Counted from the first letter of the stretch, positions 42,722 through 51,514 are shown. The stretch is 64,000 nucleotides of DNA from Dinghuibacter silviterrae (GCF_004366355.1 NZ_SODV01000001.1:2790001-2854000); one strand, 5' to 3'. A program made the numbers and translations. Notes: generated by a model from the sequence alone, not told the origin.

Positions 42722-43639
42722 CTAGAAATTATTAGGATTAAAAGATCCCTGGGCATAAGGATCTACAATCTTTGTCGATTCCACGCCACCCGGGATAATC
42801 ACAAACCTGTATTGCAAGCTCAACGGGATCTCTATACTCCCCGAGTTATCCGAGGTAAAACGGGTGATCAGGATATTCCCCACTTCCGGAATGAAGGCAA
42901 GCGTACTGTTGACGCTTCCGGCACTGGCGATATAGGGCAAGACCTCTTCACCCCCTCCAAACTGAAGATACACCTGTATGCTCGCGGTGCTCAGGTCCGC
43001 CAGGCTAAGGGCGTTTGCAGGGAAATCGACCACCCACAGATTGGATTCGTCAATCATCGTATCCCTGGCATTGGTGGCATAACCCCATGCGGAGTATATC
43101 ACGTTGGCCGTACCGGTAGCGCCCTTCAGGACAATCCCCGTCCCCCAGCCGGAGGCCGTTTTGGGGCCGTACAACACATAATTGGTGGCGTCCAGGTAGT
43201 AGTCGCCGGTGGTTCCGGTAGCTGCGGGCGGCGCCCCGCTTCCGGAATATATCTGGCTTCCGGCTTTGCCGGTGGCGCCCGTCGCACCTGTGGCTCCGGT
43301 AGCGCCGGTGGCTCCCGTAGCCCCGGTAGCACCGGTGGCGCCTGTGGCTCCCGCCAGTGAAATACCCGTTCCCCAGCCGGAGGCTGTTTTGGGGCCATAT
43401 AAAACGTCCGAAGTGACATCCAGGTAGTAGTCCCCGTTGTTTCCGGTACTGGCGGAAGGAGTCGTCGACCCGCTATAGATCTGGCTGCCATTCGAGCCGG
43501 CAGGGCCTACGGGGCCAGCGGCACCGGTGGCGCCGGTGGCTCCCTGGGGGCCCGCAGGTCCGGTTTTGGTGCAGGAGGAGACTCCCCAAATGGCCACTGC
43601 AAGCAGTATCGTGAAGAGCCCTGTTGTTGAATGTTTCAT
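42722..43639 (-). CDS. Collagen-like GXY-repeat lipoprotein
   Basis: A 305-residue lipoprotein (MKHSTTGLFTILLAVAIWGVSSC). It contains two collagen-like blocks, GPAGPQGATGATGAAGPVGP at residues 27-46 and a run of eight GAT triplets from about residue 97. Between and after them is a duplicated unit with GDYYLD, VLYGPKTASGWGTGI. The C-terminal 120 residues are a beta-rich globular domain that ends YAQGSFNPNNF. Collagen-like lipoproteins of this kind may form surface trimers. The GAT run is near-identical at DNA level and should be slippage-prone. Confidence 0.88.
   Translation of the reverse strand: MKHSTTGLFTILLAVAIWGVSSCTKTGPAGPQGATGATGAAGPVGPAGSNGSQIYSGSTTPSASTGNNGDYYLDVTSDVLYGPKTASGWGTGISLAGATGATGATGATGATGATGATGATGATGKAGSQIYSGSGAPPAATGTTGDYYLDATNYVLYGPKTASGWGTGIVLKGATGTANVIYSAWGYATNARDTMIDESNLWVVDFPANALSLADLSTASIQVYLQFGGGEEVLPYIASAGSVNSTLAFIPEVGNILITRFTSDNSGSIEIPLSLQYRFVIIPGGVESTKIVDPYAQGSFNPNNF
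43262..43352. repeat. Tandem 9-bp GAT-triplet repeat within the collagen-like gene
   Basis: About nine near-identical 9-base units, each coding Gly-Ala-Thr on the minus strand, form the collagen-like run. Units differ mostly at the third codon positions (ggt/ggc/gct variants). Copy-number change in steps of 9 bases would keep the frame. Confidence 0.85.
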
Positions 43640-43737
43640 TGCGCATGTTTGTTAAAGGCATGAAGGTAGAAGAAGGGCTACGGACAACCACAAGTAATAC
43701 TACGTAATCGGAATGCGCAGTAATACGGGAAATGGCG

Positions 43738-44658
43738 CTAGTGCACATTCCTAATGGGACTGAACGGCCCATATTTGTGTTGCATCGCACTAAAGGTATC
43801 CGCATACGGCCCGAAGGGTTGGTCGACCGGTTTTCGCGCGATGTCTGGCCAGTCTTTCGGAAAGACCTTTTCGGGTCGCGGCTGGCTGTTGATGAACGCA
43901 GCCACATCCCATGCCTGTTCGTCCGTGAGGAGAGGGGCGTCGTGGGAGCCACCGTAAGGCATGTTGTCTTTTACCAGGCCGGCCAGACGGCTGATGCGGT
44001 AGAGTCCTGCACCGGTGGTATAGCTATAGGCTCCCCATAAAGGAGGGTACCGGTAGCTGGCGCTGTCGGGATTGAGCGTCCCCTGGCCATCCGCGCCGTG
44101 ACATCGCTGACAGAGCTGTTGATAAACCAGGCGGCCTTTTTCCGGATCGGCTGCCCTGTCAAGGAAGGGAATATCCCTGATGCCTGCACCCGCGGGCTTT
44201 GTTCCTTTGGGCACATCCTGCCCCAGCCACCGGAGGTAGGCGGAGATGGCTTTCATCTCAAGGCTATTGGTATCCAGTGGACGGCCATTGAGGCTTCTTT
44301 CGAGACAGTCGTTTACCCGGCGGTGGATATTTTCCACTGATCCGCTGCGGTCGCGAAATTTTGGGTAAGTGGCGTATACGGCGCTGTAATTGTTGCCCCA
44401 TGCTTTTGTCCCTGCGTCGAGGTGACAGTTCTGACAGTTCATGCCATTGGTGAGGACGGCCTTTGTTCCTTTTGGACCAAGGTAATAGGCAGTATTGGCG
44501 ATAAGATCCCGGCCATAGCGGATGAGCCTGCCTTCCTCCGTAGCTGGTATCCGGGCCGTATCAGGCGCCTTCCAGTCAAGACCTCCGTTCCCATGCGGCT
44601 TGCAGGAACAGGCGATGACTACGAGACCCCACCCGCATAACCTAGCCGGCGAAAACAT
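43738..44658 (-). CDS. Diheme c-type cytochrome (thiosulfate dehydrogenase TsdA-like)
   Basis: A 306-residue exported cytochrome with two heme c motifs, NCQNCHLDAG (about residue 75) and CQRCHGADGQG (about residue 190). The signal (MFSPARLCGWGLVVIACSC) ends in a lipobox-like Cys. The order NCHLDAG-IHRRVNDCLERSLNG-CQRCHG is characteristic of TsdA-like proteins; the axial Cys and His/Met positions were not checked. It would oxidise thiosulfate or shuttle electrons in the periplasm. It overlaps by 17 bases the DsrE-like Tat protein upstream, suggesting a joint sulfur-redox role. Confidence 0.88.
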   Translation of the reverse strand: MFSPARLCGWGLVVIACSCKPHGNGGLDWKAPDTARIPATEEGRLIRYGRDLIANTAYYLGPKGTKAVLTNGMNCQNCHLDAGTKAWGNNYSAVYATYPKFRDRSGSVENIHRRVNDCLERSLNGRPLDTNSLEMKAISAYLRWLGQDVPKGTKPAGAGIRDIPFLDRAADPEKGRLVYQQLCQRCHGADGQGTLNPDSASYRYPPLWGAYSYTTGAGLYRISRLAGLVKDNMPYGGSHDAPLLTDEQAWDVAAFINSQPRPEKVFPKDWPDIARKPVDQPFGPYADTFSAMQHKYGPFSPIRNVH

Positions 44659-45301
44659 AGGAACATCCGTGTTCCTGGGCGCGACCTACCGCCCAAACGC
44701 CGGAAGGCATGGGCTGGACCCCCGGCAACAGCCCGGACATCCAGTCCTTTTTTACCTCGGCCGGGTCGCCGCTTCCTGCCAGGGCTGCGCTGTATACGGT
44801 CATGGCGACATCGCAGACACAGAACATGACCCCGCTGTTTTGCAACTGGTCGATACCGATATCCACGGGGCCGAGACCGGGAACGGTGAAATCCCCATGC
44901 ATGGGTTTCCAGAAGGGGTTGCGGGTGGAGGGGGCTTTTGTTTTCGGGTCGTTGTACTTGAATACCTCCCCGAATTTGTATTTTTCCCAGATCCGATCCT
45001 CGAACGCAAAGGGAATGCCTTCGTGACGGAGTACGACGACGACGTTGTTCTCTTTCTCGGGCGTACCGGTCGCCATGTTGGTCATGAGGAAGACCCTTGA
45101 CCACGCGAACGGAAATAACTCGTTGGGGTGTGGGACGTCCAATACGATCCGGTGCTTGCCTTTGAGCTGGCTGAACCAGGTGTCGGCATCGCCAGCCCGG
45201 GCGGGTGTGGCATTCAGATGAAGCGGAACATTCAATGTAGCCAGGGCGGCCGTGCCTACGGCTATGTTCCCAAGGAAGCTGCGACGGGTTGTGGTGGACA
45301 T
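44642..45301 (-). CDS. Tat-exported DsrE-like protein
   Basis: A 219-residue protein with a twin-arginine signal (MSTTTRRSFLGNIAVGTAALATLNV). The C-terminal half matches DsrE/DsrF-like sulfur-relay proteins: LQNSGVMFCVCDVAMTVYS with the conserved Cys, then the motif GLLPGVQPMPSGVWAVGRAQEHGCSYVFAG. ATG at 45301 was chosen because the RR motif sits right after it. The gene overlaps the start of the TsdA-like cytochrome. DsrE-like proteins carry sulfur on the conserved Cys, and here the protein would be periplasmic. Exact role unknown. Confidence 0.82.
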   Translation of the reverse strand: MSTTTRRSFLGNIAVGTAALATLNVPLHLNATPARAGDADTWFSQLKGKHRIVLDVPHPNELFPFAWSRVFLMTNMATGTPEKENNVVVVLRHEGIPFAFEDRIWEKYKFGEVFKYNDPKTKAPSTRNPFWKPMHGDFTVPGLGPVDIGIDQLQNSGVMFCVCDVAMTVYSAALAGSGDPAEVKKDWMSGLLPGVQPMPSGVWAVGRAQEHGCSYVFAG

Positions 45302-45367
45302 GATGACCAGTGTTTTCCATAAAAATAGGTTCGTCCCCAAAAGCCGTCAATGGCATGAAGATGCCGC

Positions 45368-45991
45368 TTACAGGATGTTCCCGCGGAGCGCTTTTGATAC
45401 GGCTTCCCGGCCGCAGTTGACGTGTAGTTTGGAATAGATGTTCCGGATATGTCCCCTTACCGTGTCGAGGCTGATATGACAATGGACGGCAATCATTTTA
45501 TAGCTGTAGCCTTTTATAAGATACTTCAGTACTTCTTTTTCGCGGTCCGAAAGCCTGTACGCTGTGTGTGGGGGGCGGAAGGACTGCAATACCTTCCTGG
45601 CGATGACGGGAGAAAGGGGCGCGCCGCCATGCAGCATATTCTCGATGGCTTCCAGCAGGTAGACAAAAGAAGAGTTCTTCAGGATATACCCGTTGGCCCC
45701 GCCACAAAGGCATTGGAACAAGCGGTCCTCGTCCTCGAATACCGTATACATGAGGATAAAGGTTTCCGGCCGTTGCTCTTTTATGATGCGAAGGCCTTCA
45801 ATGCCATCCACACCCGGCATATCAAGGTCCATGATCACGATGTCGGGCTGGTGTTGCCGGATGACGTCGGCAGCCCCGGCGCAGTTCTCATAACCGCCGC
45901 ATACGATATACCCTTCCACACCGCTTAACAGTACCGTCAGCGATTCGCGGAGCGGAGAATTGTCTTCGAAGATGGCAATGCTTGTGGGCAT
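45368..45991 (-). CDS. NarL/LuxR-type response regulator
   Basis: A 207-residue regulator. The receiver has SIAIFEDNSPL, the phospho-acceptor in DIVIMDLDMPGVDGIEGL, FILMYTVFEDEDR and the Lys in NGYILKNSSF; the LuxR helix-turn-helix is LSDREKEVLKYLIKGYSYKMIAVHCHISLDTVRGHIRNIYSKL. ATG at 45991 is the family-like start (MPTSIAIFEDN), although an upstream in-frame ATG at 46042 overlaps the sensor stop as ATGA. The partner is the Reg_prop kinase just upstream. Target genes may include the envelope genes downstream. Confidence 0.9.
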   Translation of the reverse strand: MPTSIAIFEDNSPLRESLTVLLSGVEGYIVCGGYENCAGAADVIRQHQPDIVIMDLDMPGVDGIEGLRIIKEQRPETFILMYTVFEDEDRLFQCLCGGANGYILKNSSFVYLLEAIENMLHGGAPLSPVIARKVLQSFRPPHTAYRLSDREKEVLKYLIKGYSYKMIAVHCHISLDTVRGHIRNIYSKLHVNCGREAVSKALRGNIL

Positions 45992-46038
45992 ATCAGACTT
46001 TAAAATAAAACCCGAAGGTCGGGCTGTCAATAGCATAT

Positions 46039-48978
46039 TCATGTCAGCGTTGTGTTCAGGACAACGGTCGTGCCATGCTGGGGCAAGGACCTGATCTCAA
46101 GTTTCCAACGATGTTGCCGCGCCCGTTCCTGCATATTCCTAAGGCCGTTGCCCGCAGCGGCAACGCAGGTGTCGAATCCATTGCCGTCGTCCGAGATCTT
46201 CATGAGCAGGGTTTTCCCCGAAAGGTAGAACTGAACGATGGCTTTTGTGGCTTTGGAGTGTCGTACCATATTGTGGATAGCTTCCTTGAAAATGAGGTAA
46301 ACGTCGCGGCGTTGTTTCATGTTCAGCCGGAGTTTTTCCACTTCCGGGACGATCTCGGCCTGAAGCTCGATGTTGTTTGCTTCCAGTAAGTGAGCGGCAT
46401 ATTGTATCATACGGGGCACCGCCTCGCCCAGCGTGTCGATGTTTGGGTTGATGCTCCAGACGATTTCCCGCATAGCTTCCGATACCCGTTGACTGTCCTC
46501 GTAGATACGTTCCAAAATGTGGCTTACCGTCCCTTCACCCTGCAACTGCCGCTGGGCCAACAGGCTACTCAGGCTGATGTTGGTGAGACCCGCGCCGACC
46601 TCGTCGTGAAGGTTCCGTGAGATTTCGCCGCGGATCTGAAGGGTTTGGTTGACCTGTTTTTGACGGTAGCGGTAAAGGGCGCCGACCCCTATGGCAAAAA
46701 CCAGGAGGAGCAAGGCATAGAAGCCGGTGGTTTGTGTAAAGCGGGGGGCGATGCGAAAGCTGACAGCGGCGATGGGTCCATTTACAGTGGCGTGCACCTG
46801 GAAAGTGTAGCGGCCTGGGGGAAGCCGGCTGAAGTTGATCTGACGCTGCCTGCCCACCATGATCCAAGCCGTGTCCGCGCCGACGAGGCGATACGCATAA
46901 TTGGTCGAGGGCCCGTCCAGGAGGTCAACCGCGGCGTATTGGATCGTGACATTGTTTTGCCGGGCGTTAAAGGCCGTGATAAAGGTGTTTTTCCTCGCCG
47001 GGTGATCCAGGATAGCGCCTGGATTGAAAAAGAAACAGGCGCCATGGCCGCCGGAATACAGGCGTCTATCCCGGGAATCATAAAAAAAATCCGACGTAGG
47101 GTAAGGAACCGGCAGGCCATCCTTTGTCGTGTAATTGGTAAAGGTCTTTGTACACGGATCGAAACAGGCGAGGCCCCCTTCCGTGACGAGCCAGAGTCTT
47201 TTACGTTCGTCTTCGCGGATGTCCGATATATGACAGTTCACAAGCCCTTGTTCGTGGCCATAATAGCAAAGGTGATGGTTGCGGAGGTTGTATTTCAGCA
47301 GGCCGCAGGTGATGTCGCCGATCCAAAGAATGGAATCGGACGGGCAACAAATGCCTTTTAAGGGCCCCACCTTTTTCCAACCGCCGACGGTTTCAAATTG
47401 CCGGCTCCTTCGATGCCAGCGGACGAGCAGGTTGCTGGCATCGTTGGTAAACCATAGATCTCCCTGCGGATCTTCGGCTATGTCGGTGGGGTATCTTAGC
47501 GGGTAGCCGCTGGGAGAATTACCCGGGTACCAGTCAAAGCGGTGCGTGGACCGTTCATAAGTGCAGAGACCTTTACCTTTTCCCAGCCCCATCCACAGGA
47601 GACCGTGGCTGTCCAGGAACTGGGTGGTAATGGCAACGGTGTCGAGTATGCGCGGTTTGCCCCGGTATGCCGAAAGCCGGCCGCTTTTTCCCGTCCTCGT
47701 GGAATACCAGAACAGGCCGATCTGGGTGCCGAGAAAGAGCGTGTCCTTGCCCTGCCTGCTCGAATTCCAGATGAAGTTCGCCCAAATGTCATTCCCCGTG
47801 TGCGTCAGCCGGTGTTGTCGCTGGCGGCCCGAGGGCAGATCCATCTCGAAGAACCCATCCCCATAAGTGAAGACCCACAGGGTGGAATCCAGCCGGTTAC
47901 AGGAGGTCACTTCATAACGGACCGGCCGCCCGGTTTGACGGTCGATCAGCGGCGTACCGGTAAAGTATTGGTGACCGGCCGAGATTTTTTGCAGACCTTC
48001 TCTTGTCGTGGCCAGCCACCAACTGCCCTGAAGATCGCAAAGGGCCGTCTTATATTCACTGTCCTCAAAAAGCAGCGGCGACAGGGACATCGTCTCTCCC
48101 CGGTGCAGCGACAGGATTAAAAAACCAAAATTGTGCAACAACAGTAAAACCCGCCCGGCATCGAGTGCTACGGCCTGCTGCGCCCACGAAATGTAAGGGT
48201 ATTTATTATAAGGGAAAAAGCAACTGCTTTCCTCCCTGCCGTGCTCATCCAAGAGCAGCAGGCTATCCTTGCCCTTTGGAATGGAAAGAAGGTGTCTGTC
48301 CCCTATTTTAAAAAGCCGGCCGGCAGCCGTGGGTAGAAAGGCCGGCGGCCGTTGGTAGTGAATAAGCCGATCAGCCGTGGCCGAATACATCGCCCACCCG
48401 TCATGGAGGTATAGTAAAACGTCGCCATCGGAAAGGGGAAGCATTTTTTCTACAAAACTCAGCCTTTCCCTGGCCGCCGTCATAGCCGTGAAGCTGGAGG
48501 AAAGTATTTTTTTTAGCCGGTGTTGCGGGGTAAAGATATAAATGCAGTTCTTCGAGGCCGCCCAACAGTTACCCCGGGCATCGACCGCCAACGCAATGAT
48601 CGTATTGTTGTAGTCATCCAGGGAAGGTTGATGATGGGAATAGAAATTTTGAAAAACGCCCGTAGCCGTGTTGTAGAAACTCAGGCCTGCCTGCGTGCCA
48701 ATGGCGAGGCCATTGCCCGGAAGTTTGAGCAGACAATTGATATAACTATGCGGCAGCGTGTTCGTATAGTGCACGATTTCCGTTCCATCGTAGCGATTGA
48801 GGCCGTCAGGCGTACCTATCCAAAGGAAACCGTTGTCGTCCTGGGCGAGTGCCGTGATGACGTTGCTGCTCAAGCCTTCCGCGGTGGTGAGTTTTTCCAC
48901 AAAATGAGGAATGTCCTGTGCGCCGGTAGTGGTGGAGGAGATAAGCAAGACAAGTGCTATGACAATGCACTTCCTCAT
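46039..48978 (-). CDS. Reg_prop/Y_Y_Y sensor histidine kinase
   Basis: A 979-residue Bacteroidota-type one-membrane-span sensor. The periplasmic part (signal MRKCIVIALVLLISSTTTGA) consists of two-component regulator propeller repeats (DDNGFLWIGTPDGLNRYDG and similar copies) over about 600 residues, then a Y_Y_Y domain. A TM helix near residue 760 (FYALLLLVFAIGVGALYRY) precedes the histidine segment ISRNLHDEVGAGLTNISLSSL and the ATPase domain (LRNMQERARQHRWKLEIRSL). It lacks the fused receiver and AraC domains of hybrid two-component sensors. Glycan or peptide ligands are typical. Its regulator is the next gene. Confidence 0.92.
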   Translation of the reverse strand: MRKCIVIALVLLISSTTTGAQDIPHFVEKLTTAEGLSSNVITALAQDDNGFLWIGTPDGLNRYDGTEIVHYTNTLPHSYINCLLKLPGNGLAIGTQAGLSFYNTATGVFQNFYSHHQPSLDDYNNTIIALAVDARGNCWAASKNCIYIFTPQHRLKKILSSSFTAMTAARERLSFVEKMLPLSDGDVLLYLHDGWAMYSATADRLIHYQRPPAFLPTAAGRLFKIGDRHLLSIPKGKDSLLLLDEHGREESSCFFPYNKYPYISWAQQAVALDAGRVLLLLHNFGFLILSLHRGETMSLSPLLFEDSEYKTALCDLQGSWWLATTREGLQKISAGHQYFTGTPLIDRQTGRPVRYEVTSCNRLDSTLWVFTYGDGFFEMDLPSGRQRQHRLTHTGNDIWANFIWNSSRQGKDTLFLGTQIGLFWYSTRTGKSGRLSAYRGKPRILDTVAITTQFLDSHGLLWMGLGKGKGLCTYERSTHRFDWYPGNSPSGYPLRYPTDIAEDPQGDLWFTNDASNLLVRWHRRSRQFETVGGWKKVGPLKGICCPSDSILWIGDITCGLLKYNLRNHHLCYYGHEQGLVNCHISDIREDERKRLWLVTEGGLACFDPCTKTFTNYTTKDGLPVPYPTSDFFYDSRDRRLYSGGHGACFFFNPGAILDHPARKNTFITAFNARQNNVTIQYAAVDLLDGPSTNYAYRLVGADTAWIMVGRQRQINFSRLPPGRYTFQVHATVNGPIAAVSFRIAPRFTQTTGFYALLLLVFAIGVGALYRYRQKQVNQTLQIRGEISRNLHDEVGAGLTNISLSSLLAQRQLQGEGTVSHILERIYEDSQRVSEAMREIVWSINPNIDTLGEAVPRMIQYAAHLLEANNIELQAEIVPEVEKLRLNMKQRRDVYLIFKEAIHNMVRHSKATKAIVQFYLSGKTLLMKISDDGNGFDTCVAAAGNGLRNMQERARQHRWKLEIRSLPQHGTTVVLNTTLT

Positions 48979-49014
48979 GCCTGTAAAGATAGAAAATAAG
49001 GGTAAATTAGTACA

Positions 49015-49374
49015 ATGAAAAAGACCATTTTACTCCTCACCGTACTATGTATCGCGGGTGTCACCGCCTGCCAGGCCCAAACCAACCCCCTCGACGTTCA
49101 ACGAAAGGTGATCGATTCACTGGATAAAAAACTCATCGAAATATTAGGCGCCAGGGAACGCGCGGTAACGGTGATCGGCCTCTATAAAGCCCAACACAAC
49201 ATCCCCCCGCTGCAGCCGGCCCGCTTTCAGCAGGTCCTGCAAAAAAGCATTGAGGCCGGGGCAAAAGAAGGGCTGTCGGCCGGTTTTATCACTCAGTTGA
49301 TGAATGCTATTCATGAAGAGAGTTTGCGGATTGAGGATAGTTTGAAAAGGGGAAGGAGCGTTGGCGGGATTTAA
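49015..49374 (+). CDS. Secreted AroQ-type chorismate mutase
   Basis: A 119-residue protein with an N-terminal signal (MKKTILLLTVLCIAGVTACQAQ) and an AroQ chorismate mutase core: VIDSLDKKLIEILGARERAV with the catalytic Arg-containing helix, KAQHNIPPLQPARFQQVLQKS and GFITQLMNAIHEESLRIED. The cytosolic enzyme makes prephenate; a secreted single-domain version is unusual because chorismate is a cytosolic intermediate. It stands apart from aro genes. A possible alternative is lipoprotein anchoring, since the signal ends at TAC. Confidence 0.85.
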   Translation: MKKTILLLTVLCIAGVTACQAQTNPLDVQRKVIDSLDKKLIEILGARERAVTVIGLYKAQHNIPPLQPARFQQVLQKSIEAGAKEGLSAGFITQLMNAIHEESLRIEDSLKRGRSVGGI

Positions 49375-49454
49375 ACTCGAACTTTTTTGTAGGAGAATTT
49401 CTAAAAATGCGCGCCTTTATCAGGGCATGATAAAATAGGACTATTTTCAACCCT

Positions 49455-50150
49455 ATGAAATGGTTTCTATTCATGTTACTCATCCCCGCCTTTGGACACG
49501 CGGCGCTCGGGCAGACTTGCCATTGTCCAACCGTTCAGGACCTGGCCCATCAAGGCGCGCCGGAAAAGATGTTTTATTTAAGCAATGGCAAACAGATCGG
49601 GCTTTGCGGGGACGTCGAAAAGGTCGATCGCGACACCGTCTATTCCGAGGTCATATTATATCACTGCGGAGACGAAGGTTTTTTTCGCGGCTGGGACGGT
49701 ATCAAGACCTGTACAATCCATCAGGACAAAGATACGATCATGGTGCGGCACCTCGTCACCCTCCCCATTGGGAAAAACATGGAATTTATTTCCACTTCCT
49801 TTAGGATCGAGCGATATTATTACAAGGGATCAAAATTCGTTGTCCGTTCGGATTATCGTAACGACTTAACGAAATTTACCTCGTCCCAGATACAAGATGT
49901 GCTTGACCAATACAACAAATTGACACCCGGCGATGATAATGCTCTCCTCCTGGTAGCGCGTGGGCTTTTTTGGGCGTATATATCCGGGAGTGCTGAAGCC
50001 GGTGGCTACCTAAACTCATTCGATCAAAAATTTGGTCCGTTTGCCGAATCAAAAAGGGAGGAATTTGACGAAGTACATGGCCTCTATTGGTCTTGGAAAA
50101 TGGATCATTTGATGGGTCAAGGGGGGCAGCGTGAACTTGCTGTGCCTTAG
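49455..50150 (+). CDS. Secreted hypothetical protein, Cys-rich N-terminus
   Basis: A 231-residue exported protein (signal MKWFLFMLLIPAFGHAALG). The mature N-terminus has CHCPTVQDLAHQG, then CGDVEKVDRDTVYSEVILYHCG and CTIHQDKDTIMVRHLV. No family was recognised. The second half is helical (QIQDVLDQYNKLTPGDD, SKREEFDEVHGLYWSWK). It lies 80 bases after the chorismate mutase gene with a separate leader, and its end lies just before the direct repeat at 50174. Confidence 0.7.
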   Translation: MKWFLFMLLIPAFGHAALGQTCHCPTVQDLAHQGAPEKMFYLSNGKQIGLCGDVEKVDRDTVYSEVILYHCGDEGFFRGWDGIKTCTIHQDKDTIMVRHLVTLPIGKNMEFISTSFRIERYYYKGSKFVVRSDYRNDLTKFTSSQIQDVLDQYNKLTPGDDNALLLVARGLFWAYISGSAEAGGYLNSFDQKFGPFAESKREEFDEVHGLYWSWKMDHLMGQGGQRELAVP

Positions 50151-50173
50151 AAGCGGCTAACGTGTTTAGCGAA

Positions 50174-50197
50174 GAGGAGAGGACAAGTTTCGAACCT
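50174..50197 (+). repeat. Copy 1 of a 24-bp direct repeat (other copy at 53451)
   Basis: Twenty-four bases around GGACAAGTTTCGAACCT are repeated at 53451-53474 with one mismatch, in the same orientation. Its reverse complement begins AGGTTCGAAAC, which resembles the T-arm end of a tRNA gene. The two copies enclose the DUF4143 ATPase and the nuclease gene. Confidence 0.75.
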
Positions 50198-50262
50198 ATT
50201 TCTAATTTTGCTATTGAAAATCAGCAACATAAATATTTAATTTCACTTATTTCTTTGCGGTA

Positions 50263-50280
50263 TGTTGTTTTAAAACAACA
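50263..50280. promoter_or_regulatory. Perfect 18-bp palindrome, site 1
   Basis: TGTTGTTTTAAAACAACA is its own exact reverse complement. An identical copy lies 33 bases downstream. Both stand right before the DUF4143 ATPase start, so they are probably operators, perhaps for autoregulation. Confidence 0.75.
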
Positions 50281-50295
50281 TTATTTTACTAATTT

Positions 50296-50313
50296 TGTTG
50301 TTTTAAAACAACA
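50296..50313. promoter_or_regulatory. Perfect 18-bp palindrome, site 2
   Basis: A second identical TGTTGTTTTAAAACAACA ends four bases before the ATG at 50318. The 33-base centre-to-centre spacing is near three helical turns, which would let two dimers bind on the same DNA face. Confidence 0.75.
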
Positions 50314-50317
50314 CTTT

Positions 50318-51511
50318 ATGGAGCCACTTTTGGCGTTTCAAGATGTATTGCTGGGCAGCGTGGAGAACCGGTTTAGCCGGGAAAGTGTAGCCAAGATCCG
50401 GTGGAATGACAAGATGATTGGGATCCGGGGCCCCAGGGGGGCAGGTAAGACGACGCTTATTTTACAAAGGCTGAAATTTGGATTGGGGGATCAGCGGGAA
50501 AAAGGATTGTACGTTACAGCCGATCATACTTGGTTTTATACGCACAGTCTCCTGGATACAGCTATGGATTGGTGGAAACAGGGGGGGCGTGTCTTGTTTA
50601 TCGATGAAGTCCACAAATATCCGCATTGGTCGAGGGAGCTGAAGAACATATATGATGGCTTACCAGGGATGAAAGTCATTTTCTCAGCTTCTTCCGCACT
50701 GGATATTTACCGGGGCGAAGCAGATCTCAGCAGGCGGGTTGTTTCCTATTCGCTACCGGGATTGTCCTTCCGGGAGTACCTGCAGTTTACGGAGCGGGGT
50801 ACTTTCCCTGCCATGAGCCTCGATGACATTCGTGCACATCATCGTGAGGTTAGCCGGTCGGTGCTTGAAAAAGTACAACCACTACCTGACTTCAGACACT
50901 ACCTGCGCCAAGGGTACCTCCCGATATTTACCGAAGGGGAAGAAAGCTACCTGCCGCGGCTGGAACAGGTGATTAATACGACGCTGGAGGCTGATCTCGC
51001 CACGCTGGCCTCTTATAATGCCGGTACTGCCGCAAGGGTAAAGAAGCTGCTCGGTGTCATCGCCGAGTCGGCGCCCTTCAAGCCCAATATCTCTGCGCTG
51101 GCAGATAAAATGGGGCTTCATCGGGACAAGATTTACGAATTTATCTATCAGTTGGAGGATGCGCGCCTCTTAAACCTGCTTTCGGCTGAGGGCAAGGGGG
51201 TTTCCCGGCTTCAAAAACCGGAGAAAATATATTTAGAGAATACCAACCTGGCTTATGCCATGCAGGCTTCTCCCGATATGGGCAATCTTCGTGAGACCTT
51301 CTTAATGGGGCAATTGGTCAATGCTGGACTTAGCGTTACAGCGCCGACTCAGGGGGATTTTAAGGTGGGTGACCTTTTCATTGAGGTTGGTGGGAAATCT
51401 AAGAATGCGGGGCAGGTTAAGGGCGAAGCTTCTTACCTGGTGGCGGCGGATGATATTGAGATGGGGGTTGGGAGTAAGGTGCCGTTATGGATGTTTGGGT
51501 TTTTGTATTAA
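50318..51511 (+). CDS. DUF4143-type AAA ATPase
   Basis: A 397-residue P-loop ATPase of the Bacteroidota/archaeal DUF4143 type. The Walker A is GIRGPRGAGKTTLIL at about residues 35-48 and Walker B RVLFIDEVHKYPHWS at about 88-102, followed by VIFSASSALDIYRGEADLSRRVVSYSLPGLSFREYL. The C-terminal part (from KLLGVIAESAPFKPN) holds a winged helix plus a nuclease-like DUF4143 domain (FIEVGGKSKNAGQVKG). The upstream frame is open to 50162 but covers the palindromes; the ATG at 50318 is the family-like start. These abundant, often duplicated ATPases have no settled function. Confidence 0.9.
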   Translation: MEPLLAFQDVLLGSVENRFSRESVAKIRWNDKMIGIRGPRGAGKTTLILQRLKFGLGDQREKGLYVTADHTWFYTHSLLDTAMDWWKQGGRVLFIDEVHKYPHWSRELKNIYDGLPGMKVIFSASSALDIYRGEADLSRRVVSYSLPGLSFREYLQFTERGTFPAMSLDDIRAHHREVSRSVLEKVQPLPDFRHYLRQGYLPIFTEGEESYLPRLEQVINTTLEADLATLASYNAGTAARVKKLLGVIAESAPFKPNISALADKMGLHRDKIYEFIYQLEDARLLNLLSAEGKGVSRLQKPEKIYLENTNLAYAMQASPDMGNLRETFLMGQLVNAGLSVTAPTQGDFKVGDLFIEVGGKSKNAGQVKGEASYLVAADDIEMGVGSKVPLWMFGFLY

Positions 51512-51514
51512 GAT

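Noticed and set aside
43262-43352. CRISPR array
   Set aside because: The repeats are contiguous 9-base coding units without spacers, and no cas gene is present.
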